34,867 nucleotides of DNA. Origin: Sulfurimonas sp. GTDB lineage: Bacteria; Campylobacterota; Campylobacteria; Campylobacterales; Sulfurimonadaceae. The position numbers and the translations under genes were made by a program. This document shows positions 1 to 9,833 of this stretch, piece after piece. Numbering within the stretch: position 1 is the stretch's first letter; every line of letters starts with the position of its first letter. Location: NCBI GenBank assembly GCA_027071075.1, contig JALSUU010000085.1:1-34867 (forward strand). Direction: 5' to 3'. The notes beneath the pieces were generated by a model. That model made no database searches and had not been told where the DNA came from. It saw only the letters and a list, made by a program, of their open reading frames with translations.

Positions 1-2494
1 CTATATCTTTAATATCCATAGCCATGCGCCTTGCCTCTTTAAACTTTGACTCTTCACACAACTCTTCTAGCGATTTTGCAGAGTTTAGATACATGCTTTG
101 AAAATCTTTGAGTATAGATTGATAAAACTCTTTGTCTCCATGACATCTCGCGAGCCCAACAGAAACAGATAACTCTTCATAGCCATCTTCTATAGCACTT
201 TTTAGAGTAGCGACGCTCTCTTCATGTGCAAAGTCTATCTTTTGTGCCCCTAATATATCATATATTTTTTTATAAAAGATATCTATAATAATCGGTTTTG
301 AGATATGTCCTTGCATTCCAGCATCAAGTGCTTTAGAGATAGCATCATCTGTCACATCTCCTGTTAATGCTAAAATAGGGAGTGTATTATATTTTCCACT
401 CTTACGAATCTCTCTTGTTGCTTCATAGCCATTCATATTTGGCATATTTATATCCATCAGCACAAGATCAAAATGGATATCTTTTCGGATGAGATCCAGT
501 GCCTCTTGACCATCATCTACATAAATCATTTCCAGACCTGTTTTAGACATAAGACCAGAGATTACTTTTTGATTTACATCATTATCTTCTGCAACTAAAA
601 TCTTCTTTCCTGTAAACTCTTTGAGCTTATCTTTTAGAGTTGTTTTTCTTGAACGCTTATCTAAATTTTTTGAGACATACAAATCTACAATCATATTAAG
701 AACACTCTGCTGAGTAGAGGGTACTTGTAAAAATGCATCAACCTGAAAGTCACTTAAAAGATCTGTATTTAATCCAGAATAGATTTCATTAAGAACGACA
801 AGTTTTGTCTTGAGTTTTCTCTGCATCGTCTCTATTTTTTCCATAGCAACCTTCGTAAGGTTATATTGATTTATAATGATAATATCAAACTCTGCATTCT
901 CTTCCATAACAGACTCTTCAAAAGATGGAATTGTATTTGTTTTATAGTTAAAATACCCAAGTGCTTTGATGAGAGAGATTACATTTTTATTGGATGATTC
1001 TACTATTAATATTCTTTTATGTAACATTGAGGATGAAGGCAATCTATAGTGGCGCTTATTCTCAGGGTCTTTAAGCGTTAAAACTGCTGTAAAAGAGAAA
1101 GTAGTTCCTACATCTTTTTGACTATTTACCTTAATCTCTCCACCCATCATTTCAACTAACTCTTTAGATATTGAAAGACCGAGTCCTGTGCCACCGAACT
1201 CTCTACTTGTAGAGTCATCTCCTTGATAAAAAGAGTTAAAAATATTATTTACCTGTTCATTTGTCATCCCAATACCTGTATCGGCAACACTAAACTCTAA
1301 GGTAATACTATCGCCAACAGTAGCGACTTTACTTACATGTAAAGAGACTTCACCATTTTGCGTAAACTTTACTGCATTACCTATCAAGTTAATAAGTACC
1401 TGACCTAAACGAAGAGAATCACCCACCACTTTAGATGGAATATCAAGTGCAGTGTCCATGTAAAAAGTATTTTTATTTCTTTTTGCATTAATAGCATTTA
1501 CACTAAAAACATACTCTAAAATATCATTGATGTTAAACTCAACTTTTTCAAGTTGCAACTCACCTGCTTGAATTTTGGAAACATCTAAAATATCATTGAT
1601 AAGATTTAAAAGGTGTTCTGATGAGCTTTCAATTTTGAGAATATAATCTTTTTGCAGTTTTGTAAGTTCACTCTCTAAAACTAAGTGCGTTAGTCCCATA
1701 ATAGCTGTCATTGGTGTTCGTAACTCATGACTTACATGAGAGAGTAGTTTATCTTTACTCACTACATCTGTATTTATTTTATCTATTTTTTCATGATAGA
1801 TAATCTCTTTGTTTATATAGGTATCATTATCTTTTTTATAAGAGAGTATATATCGTATCAAAATTACAACTGCTATAAAAAGTATAAAAGAGAGAACTTG
1901 AAAATATACAAGTGAAGTGTTATCAGTAACTCTAGTCTGTCTCACTCTATTTTTTTCAAGCGCATCATCAATATGTGCATTCTCTTTTACTGCGATATCT
2001 TCTTGCTTTGCATTAGACAAAGCCCTTCCTTCTTCAACTACATCACTACTCTCATCTTTTGTATCTTTATACTCCTCCGCATCAGAGATTTCTTCTTTAT
2101 AAGGAGTAATTTCCTCCTCTTCTAAGTCTGTAACATCCAAAACTTCATCTTTTTTACTTATCTTTTCTGGTAAAACTTTAAGTTTTGTAACATAAATATC
2201 AGGATACTGTAAACGCAAGGTATCTAAAACTTCTTGGAGTATTTGCCTATCTGTAAAGGGTTCAACTAAAGTAATATAATATTTTCCAGAGGGACGCGCT
2301 TTGAACTCAAAGTCTCTTTCATCCATCAGTAACACTATATTTTCATGTGTGTTTACAAACTCCTTTACTTTTTCTAAGGCTTTTGTCGCACTCTTTTCAT
2401 TTGGATATGATCCCAGTCTAATACTTCTAATATACTCAGCATTTAAAATTTGAGTCGTAAGAAAAACTAATAATAATAGTCTCAAAATATTCAT
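1..2494 (-). CDS. Hybrid sensor histidine kinase, C-terminus cut by window edge: signal peptide, SPOR-like periplasmic domain, acidic linker, TM, HisKA, HATPase_c, degenerate REC, REC, Hpt-like
   Basis: Manual minus-strand translation from ATG at 2494 is open to position 1. H-box LLSHVSHELRTPMTAIMG; N/G boxes LINLIGNAVKFTQNG, ADTGIGM, GGTGLGLSISKELVEMMGG; canonical REC ILVAEDNDVNQKVI...FDLVLMDINMPNMNGYEATREI...PILALTGDV...ISKPI. Missing from the ORF track because it has no stop inside the window. Confidence 0.9.
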   Translation of the reverse strand, partial: MNILRLLLLVFLTTQILNAEYIRSIRLGSYPNEKSATKALEKVKEFVNTHENIVLLMDERDFEFKARPSGKYYITLVEPFTDRQILQEVLDTLRLQYPDIYVTKLKVLPEKISKKDEVLDVTDLEEEEITPYKEEISDAEEYKDTKDESSDVVEEGRALSNAKQEDIAVKENAHIDDALEKNRVRQTRVTDNTSLVYFQVLSFILFIAVVILIRYILSYKKDNDTYINKEIIYHEKIDKINTDVVSKDKLLSHVSHELRTPMTAIMGLTHLVLESELTKLQKDYILKIESSSEHLLNLINDILDVSKIQAGELQLEKVEFNINDILEYVFSVNAINAKRNKNTFYMDTALDIPSKVVGDSLRLGQVLINLIGNAVKFTQNGEVSLHVSKVATVGDSITLEFSVADTGIGMTNEQVNNIFNSFYQGDDSTSREFGGTGLGLSISKELVEMMGGEIKVNSQKDVGTTFSFTAVLTLKDPENKRHYRLPSSSMLHKRILIVESSNKNVISLIKALGYFNYKTNTIPSFEESVMEENAEFDIIIINQYNLTKVAMEKIETMQRKLKTKLVVLNEIYSGLNTDLLSDFQVDAFLQVPSTQQSVLNMIVDLYVSKNLDKRSRKTTLKDKLKEFTGKKILVAEDNDVNQKVISGLMSKTGLEMIYVDDGQEALDLIRKDIHFDLVLMDINMPNMNGYEATREIRKSGKYNTLPILALTGDVTDDAISKALDAGMQGHISKPIIIDIFYKKIYDILGAQKIDFAHEESVATLKSAIEDGYEELSVSVGLARCHGDKEFYQSILKDFQSMYLNSAKSLEELCEESKFKEARRMAMDIKDI

Positions 2495-2564
2495 TCTATT
2501 CCTTCAAAATTGTTTTAAATTTGTTAAACTTATTATATCAAAAATTGTGTGAGTAAGTAGTGAG

Positions 2565-3191
2565 TTATAGTGCATCAATACAAGATTCTATAGTTGTTTC
2601 TTTCGCTAAAGTATATTCTATTCCATCAGGTAAAGCTTTTGCCGTTGTTTTGCCTATAACAATTACCTTATTTGTTTTTTGAATCATAGTATGTTGTAAA
2701 TAACATTTTAAGCTTGATGGAGATGTAAAAATAAGTGTTGCATTCACTTCAATATTAAGATTCGCCATCTCCTCTGAACATCTACTTTCATAAACAACAA
2801 TCTCATCTATACTATAGCCTTTATTTTTACACTTCTCTACAAAATCACTTGCTACTACTTTTGCTCTTAGATAGAGCCAGCGTCTCTCTTTTGGGTATTT
2901 TTGAATGATAGCAGATAAATCATCCCCATATCCACTCCCAATTTCTAATACACTGCCCCCTATTTTTTCATAAGAGTCTGCACTTTTTGTAGAGACACAG
3001 ATAGCCTCTTTTTCTTTATAATCATCTGTTTTATAAAAAGAGAGCGCTTTAGAAGCTTGCTGAGAAGTGATGATAATATTGTCATACTTTGAAAAATCTA
3101 TATCGGGTTGAAAAAAATCTATTTGCAAGGGGTTTATATGGATAGCTTTGGGATGTGAAGAGATAGAAAAAAGGTAGATTTTATTTTGCAT
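2565..3191 (-). CDS. hemD: Uroporphyrinogen-III synthase
   Basis: 208-aa ORF with HemD-like pattern (ITSQQASKAL near the N-terminus, LIFTSPSSLKCYL, VIVIGKTTAKAL); immediately downstream of guaA. Confidence 0.7.
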   Translation of the reverse strand: MQNKIYLFSISSHPKAIHINPLQIDFFQPDIDFSKYDNIIITSQQASKALSFYKTDDYKEKEAICVSTKSADSYEKIGGSVLEIGSGYGDDLSAIIQKYPKERRWLYLRAKVVASDFVEKCKNKGYSIDEIVVYESRCSEEMANLNIEVNATLIFTSPSSLKCYLQHTMIQKTNKVIVIGKTTAKALPDGIEYTLAKETTIESCIDAL

Positions 3192-3206
3192 GAGAGAAGC
3201 TTTCGC

Positions 3207-4745
3207 TTACTCCCACTCAATTGTTGCTGGTGGTTTAGAAGAGATGTCATAAACAACTCTATTAATTCCATCCACTTCATTAATAATTCTTCTACTTATT
3301 CTCTCAAGTAAGTCATGTGGTAGGTGTGCGAATGTTGCTGTCATGCCATCCACTGCTTCAACAACTCTAACACAAACAGTGTTGTCATAAGTACGGTTAT
3401 CACCCATAACACCAACTGATTTTACATTGAGTAAAACTGCAAAGGCTTGCCAAGTTTTTGCGTAGTATCCACTCGCTTTTAACTCATCAAGTAAGATAAC
3501 ATCTGCTTCACGAAGGAGTGTTAAATCAGGTACATTTACATCACCCATAATTCTAATAGCTAAACCCGGTCCAGGGAATGGATGGCGATTAATCATACCC
3601 TCTGGAAGTCCTAACTCTAAACCAATTTTACGAACCTCATCTTTAAAGAGTTCTCTCAGTGGTTCAATAAGTTCAAAATCCATCCAATCAGGAAGACCAC
3701 CAACATTATGGTGTGACTTAATTACCTCACTTGGACCATTAACAGAGATAGACTCGATAACATCAGGGTAAAGTGTCCCTTGTGCTAAGAATTTAATCCC
3801 ATCATGCTTTTTCGCTTCTTTCTCAAACTCTTCTATAAAAGTATGTCCTATAATTTTACGCTTCTGTTCAGGATCTGAAACACCAGCAAGTTTACCTAAA
3901 AAGTTATCTACTGCATCAACAGTAATAAGTGGCGTTTTTAAGTTTACCTTGAAAACTTCTTCAACTTGCTCACGCTCACCCTTACGAAGAAGACCATTAT
4001 CTACAAAAACAGGAATAAGTTGATCACCAATAGCCTCATAAAGCATAGCAGCCACAACAGAGCTATCAACTCCACCGCTCAAACCACAAAGAACTTTACC
4101 ATCTCCAACTTTCTCACGGATAGACTCTATTTGTTGCTTTAAAAAGTGCTCCATCTTCCACTTTTCTGTAACACCACAAATATTTTTTGCAAAGTTACGA
4201 AGCATCAAATAACCCTCTTCTGAGTGTTGTACCTCTGGATGAAACTGCATCGCATATACGCGTTTTTCTTCATTTGCAATAGCTGCATACGGAGAGTTTG
4301 CACTTGTTGCGATAGGAGCAAATCCATCTGGAAGTTTATCTACTTTATCTGAGTGGCTCATCCATACGATGCGACCATTATCGCAATCTGCAAAGAGTGG
4401 AGAGTCTGTCTCTATTGTAAGTTCTGCTTTTCCATATTCATGATGATCAGAACGAATAACACTTCCACCAAAATCTACAGCAATTCTTTGCATACCATAA
4501 CAGATACCAAGCACTGGAATACCCATAGAGTAAACACCTTGGTCTACTGCATATGCATCATCATTATAGACAGATGATGGACCACCAGAGAGGATAACAC
4601 CCTTAGGATTTTTTGATTTAATCTCTTCAACTGAAGTATGATAAGGAAGAATTTCACAGTATATTTTATCTTCACGAAGACGACGCGCTATAAGCTGTGT
4701 ATATTGAGAACCGAAATCTAAAACGATGATGCTAACATTTGTCAT
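3207..4745 (-). CDS. guaA: GMP synthase (glutamine-hydrolysing)
   Basis: 512 aa; GATase motif GICYGMQ, FHPEV; PP-loop [12 protein letters not shown]-terminal [16 protein letters not shown]. Confidence 0.98.
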   Translation of the reverse strand: MTNVSIIVLDFGSQYTQLIARRLREDKIYCEILPYHTSVEEIKSKNPKGVILSGGPSSVYNDDAYAVDQGVYSMGIPVLGICYGMQRIAVDFGGSVIRSDHHEYGKAELTIETDSPLFADCDNGRIVWMSHSDKVDKLPDGFAPIATSANSPYAAIANEEKRVYAMQFHPEVQHSEEGYLMLRNFAKNICGVTEKWKMEHFLKQQIESIREKVGDGKVLCGLSGGVDSSVVAAMLYEAIGDQLIPVFVDNGLLRKGEREQVEEVFKVNLKTPLITVDAVDNFLGKLAGVSDPEQKRKIIGHTFIEEFEKEAKKHDGIKFLAQGTLYPDVIESISVNGPSEVIKSHHNVGGLPDWMDFELIEPLRELFKDEVRKIGLELGLPEGMINRHPFPGPGLAIRIMGDVNVPDLTLLREADVILLDELKASGYYAKTWQAFAVLLNVKSVGVMGDNRTYDNTVCVRVVEAVDGMTATFAHLPHDLLERISRRIINEVDGINRVVYDISSKPPATIEWE

Positions 4746-4821
4746 TTGAAATGCCTTTAATAATTAATATAAAATAAGATTACGAAAGAATAGCAAAAAA
4801 ACGATTAATTTATAGCACTTT

Positions 4822-6372
4822 TTATTGAATAAATAAGATTTCTTTATTTATTTTAGCTATCAATTTTTCACCTATTTGAAGAGAAATTTCTCCATGTTTC
4901 ATAGAGTCTTGAATAGCATCTTTTTGTTTTAAAAGTAATCTTTTTAAAGAGGTTTTAAATTCATAATCTTTTACATCTGGATTTTTTACTAACTCTTCCA
5001 TAGCCTCTTTTGCTTTTTCTATATCTTTTGTATTATACTCTAAGAGTAGATGATGCACATGTTCTGAGACTAAGGCTTCTTTAAACATCTCTTCAAGTTC
5101 TACTAAAGCACCATTGAGAGCAATAAGTTTCCCTTTTTTCAACTCATACTCTTCAAGATTTTTATCTCTTCCACCGATATTTAAAAATTTCAAAAGTTTT
5201 CCAATAGATAAACCCTGAACAATGAGAGAGAAACCAACAACTCCAAAAGTCATAATCAAAATAACTTCTCGAAACTCATAGCTTGTTGGAATAGCAAGCG
5301 CTAATGCCATAGCAAGAGCACCTCTCACTCCACCCCATATAAATATCATCTGCCATTTTAGACTTATATCTCTATAGATTCTATTTATAAAAGGCGTTAA
5401 AAATAATATAGCTATAGTTCTCCCTATTAATACTGAAAAAATAGCGACTAATATATAATGAAAATTTGTAAATATATGCACAATTCCCACTTCAAGCCCT
5501 ATAATAATAAAAACAACTGAGTTGATTACAAATGCTATATAATCCCAGAAATCTTTTACTGAGACTCTCGTTGTTGGACTCATCCCTATTTTTGTTCCAT
5601 AGTTTCCGACCATTAAACCAGCAGTTATAACAGAGATAACTCCCGAGACTTCAAAATACTCAGCAGACATATATGCTAAATAAGTCAAAACCGTTGTTAA
5701 AGTAATTTCAATAAGATGATCATCCACTAAAGCCGTTATTCTTGAGAATGTCAGACCTAAAACTCCACCAACAACTGCTCCTCCAAAGGCAACAAGAACA
5801 AACTCTTTGATACCATGCGTTAGACTAAAGTGTGCATCAGATACTATTGCCGATAAGACGATACCATAGATAACAACAGAAACACCATCATTTAATAGAC
5901 TCTCTCCTTCGATAATAGAAGATAATCTTTTAGGAACTCCTAACTGTTTAAAAATAGCAAGAACAGAGATAGGATCTGTGGAAGATATAACCGCACCAAA
6001 GAGTAGCGCTGCCATAAGTGGCATTGCTGTTTGTCCTAAAAGAGAATAAGCCCCTAAGAGCAAAAAAGCAGTTGAAAATACAGCAATAATCACCCCAAAA
6101 ACTGCATAAATAAGTATTGGTTTCATATTTTCTTTAAGTTCATTTGCATTCAAATTAAAAGCAGCTTCAAAAAGGAGAGGTGGAAGAAGTACATGAAAAA
6201 TAAGCTCAGGGGTTAAATGAATATCAGGAAATATATCAAAAAAACTTAAAATAATACCTGCAAAAATAAGTGCAATAGTATAGGGTAAGTTACTAAAATA
6301 ACGCACACTCATCGCAACAGATATAATGACCATAAAGAGTAAAATTATTTCAATTTCTATAGAGGACTGCAT
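4822..6372 (-). CDS. Na+/H+ antiporter, CPA1/NhaP type
   Basis: 516 aa multi-TM; LLPPLLFEAAFN, GAVISSTDPISVLAIFKQLGVPKRL, EGESLLNDG, WGGVRGALAMALAL motifs. Confidence 0.92.
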   Translation of the reverse strand: MQSSIEIEIILLFMVIISVAMSVRYFSNLPYTIALIFAGIILSFFDIFPDIHLTPELIFHVLLPPLLFEAAFNLNANELKENMKPILIYAVFGVIIAVFSTAFLLLGAYSLLGQTAMPLMAALLFGAVISSTDPISVLAIFKQLGVPKRLSSIIEGESLLNDGVSVVIYGIVLSAIVSDAHFSLTHGIKEFVLVAFGGAVVGGVLGLTFSRITALVDDHLIEITLTTVLTYLAYMSAEYFEVSGVISVITAGLMVGNYGTKIGMSPTTRVSVKDFWDYIAFVINSVVFIIIGLEVGIVHIFTNFHYILVAIFSVLIGRTIAILFLTPFINRIYRDISLKWQMIFIWGGVRGALAMALALAIPTSYEFREVILIMTFGVVGFSLIVQGLSIGKLLKFLNIGGRDKNLEEYELKKGKLIALNGALVELEEMFKEALVSEHVHHLLLEYNTKDIEKAKEAMEELVKNPDVKDYEFKTSLKRLLLKQKDAIQDSMKHGEISLQIGEKLIAKINKEILFIQ

Positions 6373-6403
6373 CGTGTAGCCTTGTGTTTATCTAAGTGCC
6401 TAA

Positions 6404-6426
6404 ACATCTCACAAAGAGTGAGATGT
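6404..6426. repeat. Perfect 9-bp inverted repeat (ACATCTCAC-aaaga-GTGAGATGT) between nhaD and the nhaP-like gene
   Basis: Read directly; arms 6404-6412 and 6418-6426, 5-nt loop, in the intercistronic gap 6373-6436. Confidence 0.75.
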
Positions 6427-6436
6427 ACATAAATCT

Positions 6437-7780
6437 TTAGTAAAGACCTAATATTTCAAACTGAAAGTACCATACCGATACTGAAACAATATAACCAACT
6501 AAAATAGTCCATGCATGTTTCATGTGTGAACCAAATGTATAAATACCATGGAGTCTACCCATAACACCTACACCTGCTGCTGAACCGAAAGAGATTAATG
6601 AGCCACCAACACCTGCTGTCATTGTTACAAGCATCCATTGAGAGATATCCATAGTTGGGGATGATTTTAAGATTGCTGACATAACAGGAACATTATCGAC
6701 AATAGCTGAGAGGAAACCTACTCCAACATTCGCTGCAGTTGGTCCTACTAACTCATACATATGGTGAACATACTCTAAAAATCCTAAGTAATGAAGTGCC
6801 CCAACCGCGGAGAGGATACCGAAGAAGAAAAGGAGTGTATCATTTTCAACTTTTTGCATATTTACATAAATATTAAAAGAGTTTGCACCACTTTTTGAAA
6901 GAAAAATAGCGTACAGTTTTAGTACAGCCATACCAAACATCATTCCCCACATTGCTGGAAAATGGAAAAACTGATGTCCTAAAACAGCCATAATAATTGT
7001 TGCAACACCTAAATATGCTACACCCATTCCTCCATCGAGAACCTTAGGTTTTTTCTCACTCTGTGCATCAAAAGGAGGTTGACCAGAAGGTACGCTCAAA
7101 GAGAGTAAGAAAGCAGTTACAAACCAACCAAGTACAGAAGCTGGGAAAAGGAAAAGAAAATCTACAAACTCACCTTTATTTGCTGTCCATGCCATAAGTG
7201 TCGTGATATCACCAAAAGGAGACCACGCACCACCAGCATTTGCTGCAACAACGATGTTGATTGCACCTGGAACCAAGAATGCAAAGTTTTTCTTATCAAT
7301 AGTAAAAAGAACTGTTGAGAGAATAAGTGCTGTTGTTAAGTTATCTGCTACAGGAGAGATGAAAAATGCTAACAGACCAGTTAGCCAAAAGAGTTTTTTG
7401 TATGTATAACCCTTTGAGACAAGTTTATACTTCATCAAATCAAACACACCACGCTCAATAAGCGTTTCAATATAGGTCATAGCAACAAGTAAGAAGAAGA
7501 AAATTTCAGCAATCTCTAAAATAAGATGCTCTAACTCATCATGAAGTGGATCTGGATTAAGCCCATTAATCGCATAGTAAATACCTATAAGCATAAACAT
7601 AAAAGTACCCGCAAAAAGTGCTGGTTTTGCCTTGTTTACCTCATACTTATCTTCTGTAGCAATAAAGTAATATGCTAGTACAAAAACAGCTAAACTGAGC
7701 CATCCTACCCATGTTGTTGCTAAGTTAACATCCAATGAAGCATGTTCTATCACTTGCTGTGCTACTGTGTCGTGTTCCAT
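6437..7780 (-). CDS. nhaD: Na+/H+ antiporter NhaD
   Basis: 447 aa multi-TM; SPVADNLTTALILSTVL, NAGGAWSPFGDITTLM, IVDNVPVMSAI, GSAAGVGVMG typical of NhaD. Confidence 0.9.
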   Translation of the reverse strand: MEHDTVAQQVIEHASLDVNLATTWVGWLSLAVFVLAYYFIATEDKYEVNKAKPALFAGTFMFMLIGIYYAINGLNPDPLHDELEHLILEIAEIFFFLLVAMTYIETLIERGVFDLMKYKLVSKGYTYKKLFWLTGLLAFFISPVADNLTTALILSTVLFTIDKKNFAFLVPGAINIVVAANAGGAWSPFGDITTLMAWTANKGEFVDFLFLFPASVLGWFVTAFLLSLSVPSGQPPFDAQSEKKPKVLDGGMGVAYLGVATIIMAVLGHQFFHFPAMWGMMFGMAVLKLYAIFLSKSGANSFNIYVNMQKVENDTLLFFFGILSAVGALHYLGFLEYVHHMYELVGPTAANVGVGFLSAIVDNVPVMSAILKSSPTMDISQWMLVTMTAGVGGSLISFGSAAGVGVMGRLHGIYTFGSHMKHAWTILVGYIVSVSVWYFQFEILGLY

Positions 7781-9228
7781 TATTTCTCCTCTAAAATTGT
7801 GTGAACCCCTATGGATTCTTTTCTATTAATAGCAGATAAGACTATCTCTCTTGCTGTTAATAAACGAAATTTCAACAGTTTACCAATTTTTTCTTTTAAA
7901 AGAGCATTAATTGTCTCTAATGCATCATTTAATCCACTATTTGTTCTGATTATAGATACATTCTCCCACATAAGACGACGCAATTGATCTTTTTTTATCT
8001 TATCATCTTTGAGACTCATAATTTCTTCTTCTATAGCAAACTCTATAAACTCTTTTTCTTCATCTTTTTTGAGTATGTCTGCAACTGCTCTTGCAGCAAA
8101 GACTAAACCTTCTAAAAGTGAATTTGATGCAAGTCTATTTGCTCCATGAACACGGGTTGATGCAACCTCACCTATCGCGTAAAGATTTTTCACACTTGGA
8201 ACTCTTCCTTGTAAATCACTTCTGATGCCACCAATAGCATAATGAAAAGCAGGAGAGATAGGTACTCTTTGAGTAGGTACATGAAAGCCAAGGGAGCGTA
8301 AATTATTACAAATATTTGGGAATCTTTGCTCAAAATATTTTTCTTGAAAATTACTAAATGCTAAGTAAACTTGCAGACCAGTTTTTTTCTTATACAGATA
8401 GATAGATTTACTCACTATATCTCGTGATGCAAGTTCCCCCCGTGCATCATATTCAAAAAGAAATCTTTTTCCATTCTCATCTTCTATGGTAGCACCCTCA
8501 CCACGAAGAGCTTCAGTCAAGAGCATTTTTTGTGCATTTTTAGAGTCTACAAAAACTGTTGGATGAAACTGTAACATCTCCATTCTGTCAAGTTCTATGC
8601 CCTTTTCAACACATAGTCCCTGCATATCTGCACTAATACAAGGAGCATTCGTATGAAACTCATAGAGTGAACCGAGTCCACCACTTGCAATAATAATATC
8701 CTTCGCATAGATATTTTCTCTTTGTCTATGGTCTAAGACAGTTACACCATAGCAAACCCCATCTTTTATGAGCAAATCAACGACTCTTGCATTGCCAAGC
8801 ATTGCGTGTTCATTTTGAGAGAGTAAGAAGTGATGTAAGTATCTTCCCGTGGCATCACCCCCTGCATGGAGTATTCTTTCACAAGAGTGCGCTGCCTCTT
8901 TTGTATAAAGTAACTCCCCTGCATCATTACTATCAAACGCAAAACCATTCTCTACAAGATCATCAATAGCTTCTCTTGAGTACTTACTCAATACAGAAAC
9001 TGCTTCTTCATCACAAAGTCCATCTCCTGCATCAAGTGTATCTTTGATATGCACAGGAATATCCTCTTTGTCTCGGGCTAAAGCAACCCCACCCTGTGCA
9101 TAAAAAGTATTACACTTAAAAGTCTCTCTTTTATTTATTATAAGCACTTTTTTCTCTTTTGGAATCTTCATAGCAGCGTAAAGTCCCGCTACCCCTGCTC
9201 CAATAATTATGACATCATATTTAAACAT
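7780..9228 (-). CDS. nadB: L-aspartate oxidase
   Basis: 482 aa; FAD motif VIIIGAGVAGLYAA, FYAQGGVALA, HSCERILHAGGDATGRYLHHFLL, GEVASTRVHGANRLASNSLLEGLVFA. Stop overlaps nhaD start by 1 nt. Confidence 0.96.
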   Translation of the reverse strand: MFKYDVIIIGAGVAGLYAAMKIPKEKKVLIINKRETFKCNTFYAQGGVALARDKEDIPVHIKDTLDAGDGLCDEEAVSVLSKYSREAIDDLVENGFAFDSNDAGELLYTKEAAHSCERILHAGGDATGRYLHHFLLSQNEHAMLGNARVVDLLIKDGVCYGVTVLDHRQRENIYAKDIIIASGGLGSLYEFHTNAPCISADMQGLCVEKGIELDRMEMLQFHPTVFVDSKNAQKMLLTEALRGEGATIEDENGKRFLFEYDARGELASRDIVSKSIYLYKKKTGLQVYLAFSNFQEKYFEQRFPNICNNLRSLGFHVPTQRVPISPAFHYAIGGIRSDLQGRVPSVKNLYAIGEVASTRVHGANRLASNSLLEGLVFAARAVADILKKDEEKEFIEFAIEEEIMSLKDDKIKKDQLRRLMWENVSIIRTNSGLNDALETINALLKEKIGKLLKFRLLTAREIVLSAINRKESIGVHTILEEK

Positions 9229-9401
9229 TAGTTACAACTTTCATTATTTTCCTGCACTGGTATCTCTTTTTTTTCTAAAATAAACTCAACATTTTCATCA
9301 CCTTTTGGTGCACTCTTTTGATAATAAGGGGCTGCTTTGTACCCACAACCGCCTAGGCTTAACAAAAAGCTTGCTATAATAAGCGTATGAAAAATGCTCA
9401 A
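9228..9401 (-). CDS. Small LptM/YifL-like lipoprotein
   Basis: ORF track gives 9228..9455; an internal TTG at 9399-9401 gives a compact signal peptide [19 protein letters not shown] with lipobox LGGC then GYKAAPYY, like LptM. Stop overlaps nadB start by 1 nt. Confidence 0.6.
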   Translation of the reverse strand: MSIFHTLIIASFLLSLGGCGYKAAPYYQKSAPKGDENVEFILEKKEIPVQENNESCN

Positions 9402-9833
9402 GACATTATTACTAATATTCAAAATAAACCTCAATTTTCTAAACTTGCAAAACATAAATGCATCAAGAGGATAGAGTCAACATTTAGCCCCGCTCTACAA
9501 CGCATGATAAAATTTGCATACATCAGAAATGATGTACTCTTTTTTGTTCTGAACCACCCGGGAGCTAAACAAGAGTTTGATAATAATATACAAAGTATTA
9601 AAAGTGCTTTAAATTTCTACACTCCTGATGAATGTAGTGATACTTTCATCTCTGACATCAAAGCATTTGTAACACATACACCCCATAAAGAGATAGAGTT
9701 CAAGGTACATGAGCCCGTTTTATACCCTGAGCGATCCAAGGGAGAGTTTACAATAGAGATAAAAGATGAAAAGTTGCATGCTCTAGCACAAAGTATACAA
9801 AAAATCATAAAAGAGCATTTAGATGACTCTTGA
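9387..9833 (+). CDS. DUF721/DciA-like protein (tentative)
   Basis: 148 aa ORF; size, basic N-terminal helix region and [12 protein letters not shown] segment resemble DUF721; overlaps uvrC start by 11 nt. Confidence 0.5.
   Translation: MKNAQDIITNIQNKPQFSKLAKHKCIKRIESTFSPALQRMIKFAYIRNDVLFFVLNHPGAKQEFDNNIQSIKSALNFYTPDECSDTFISDIKAFVTHTPHKEIEFKVHEPVLYPERSKGEFTIEIKDEKLHALAQSIQKIIKEHLDDS

Noticed and set aside
1917-2102. 61-aa + strand ORF rich in Ser/Leu/Phe
   Set aside because: Antisense to the acidic linker of the left-edge kinase; composition is the mirror of Glu/Asp codons.
9428-9455. Upstream ATG start of the small lipoprotein (ORF-track start 9455)
   Set aside because: Gives an over-long N-terminus ([19 protein letters not shown]) before the signal peptide; internal TTG 9401 is more likely, though not proven.
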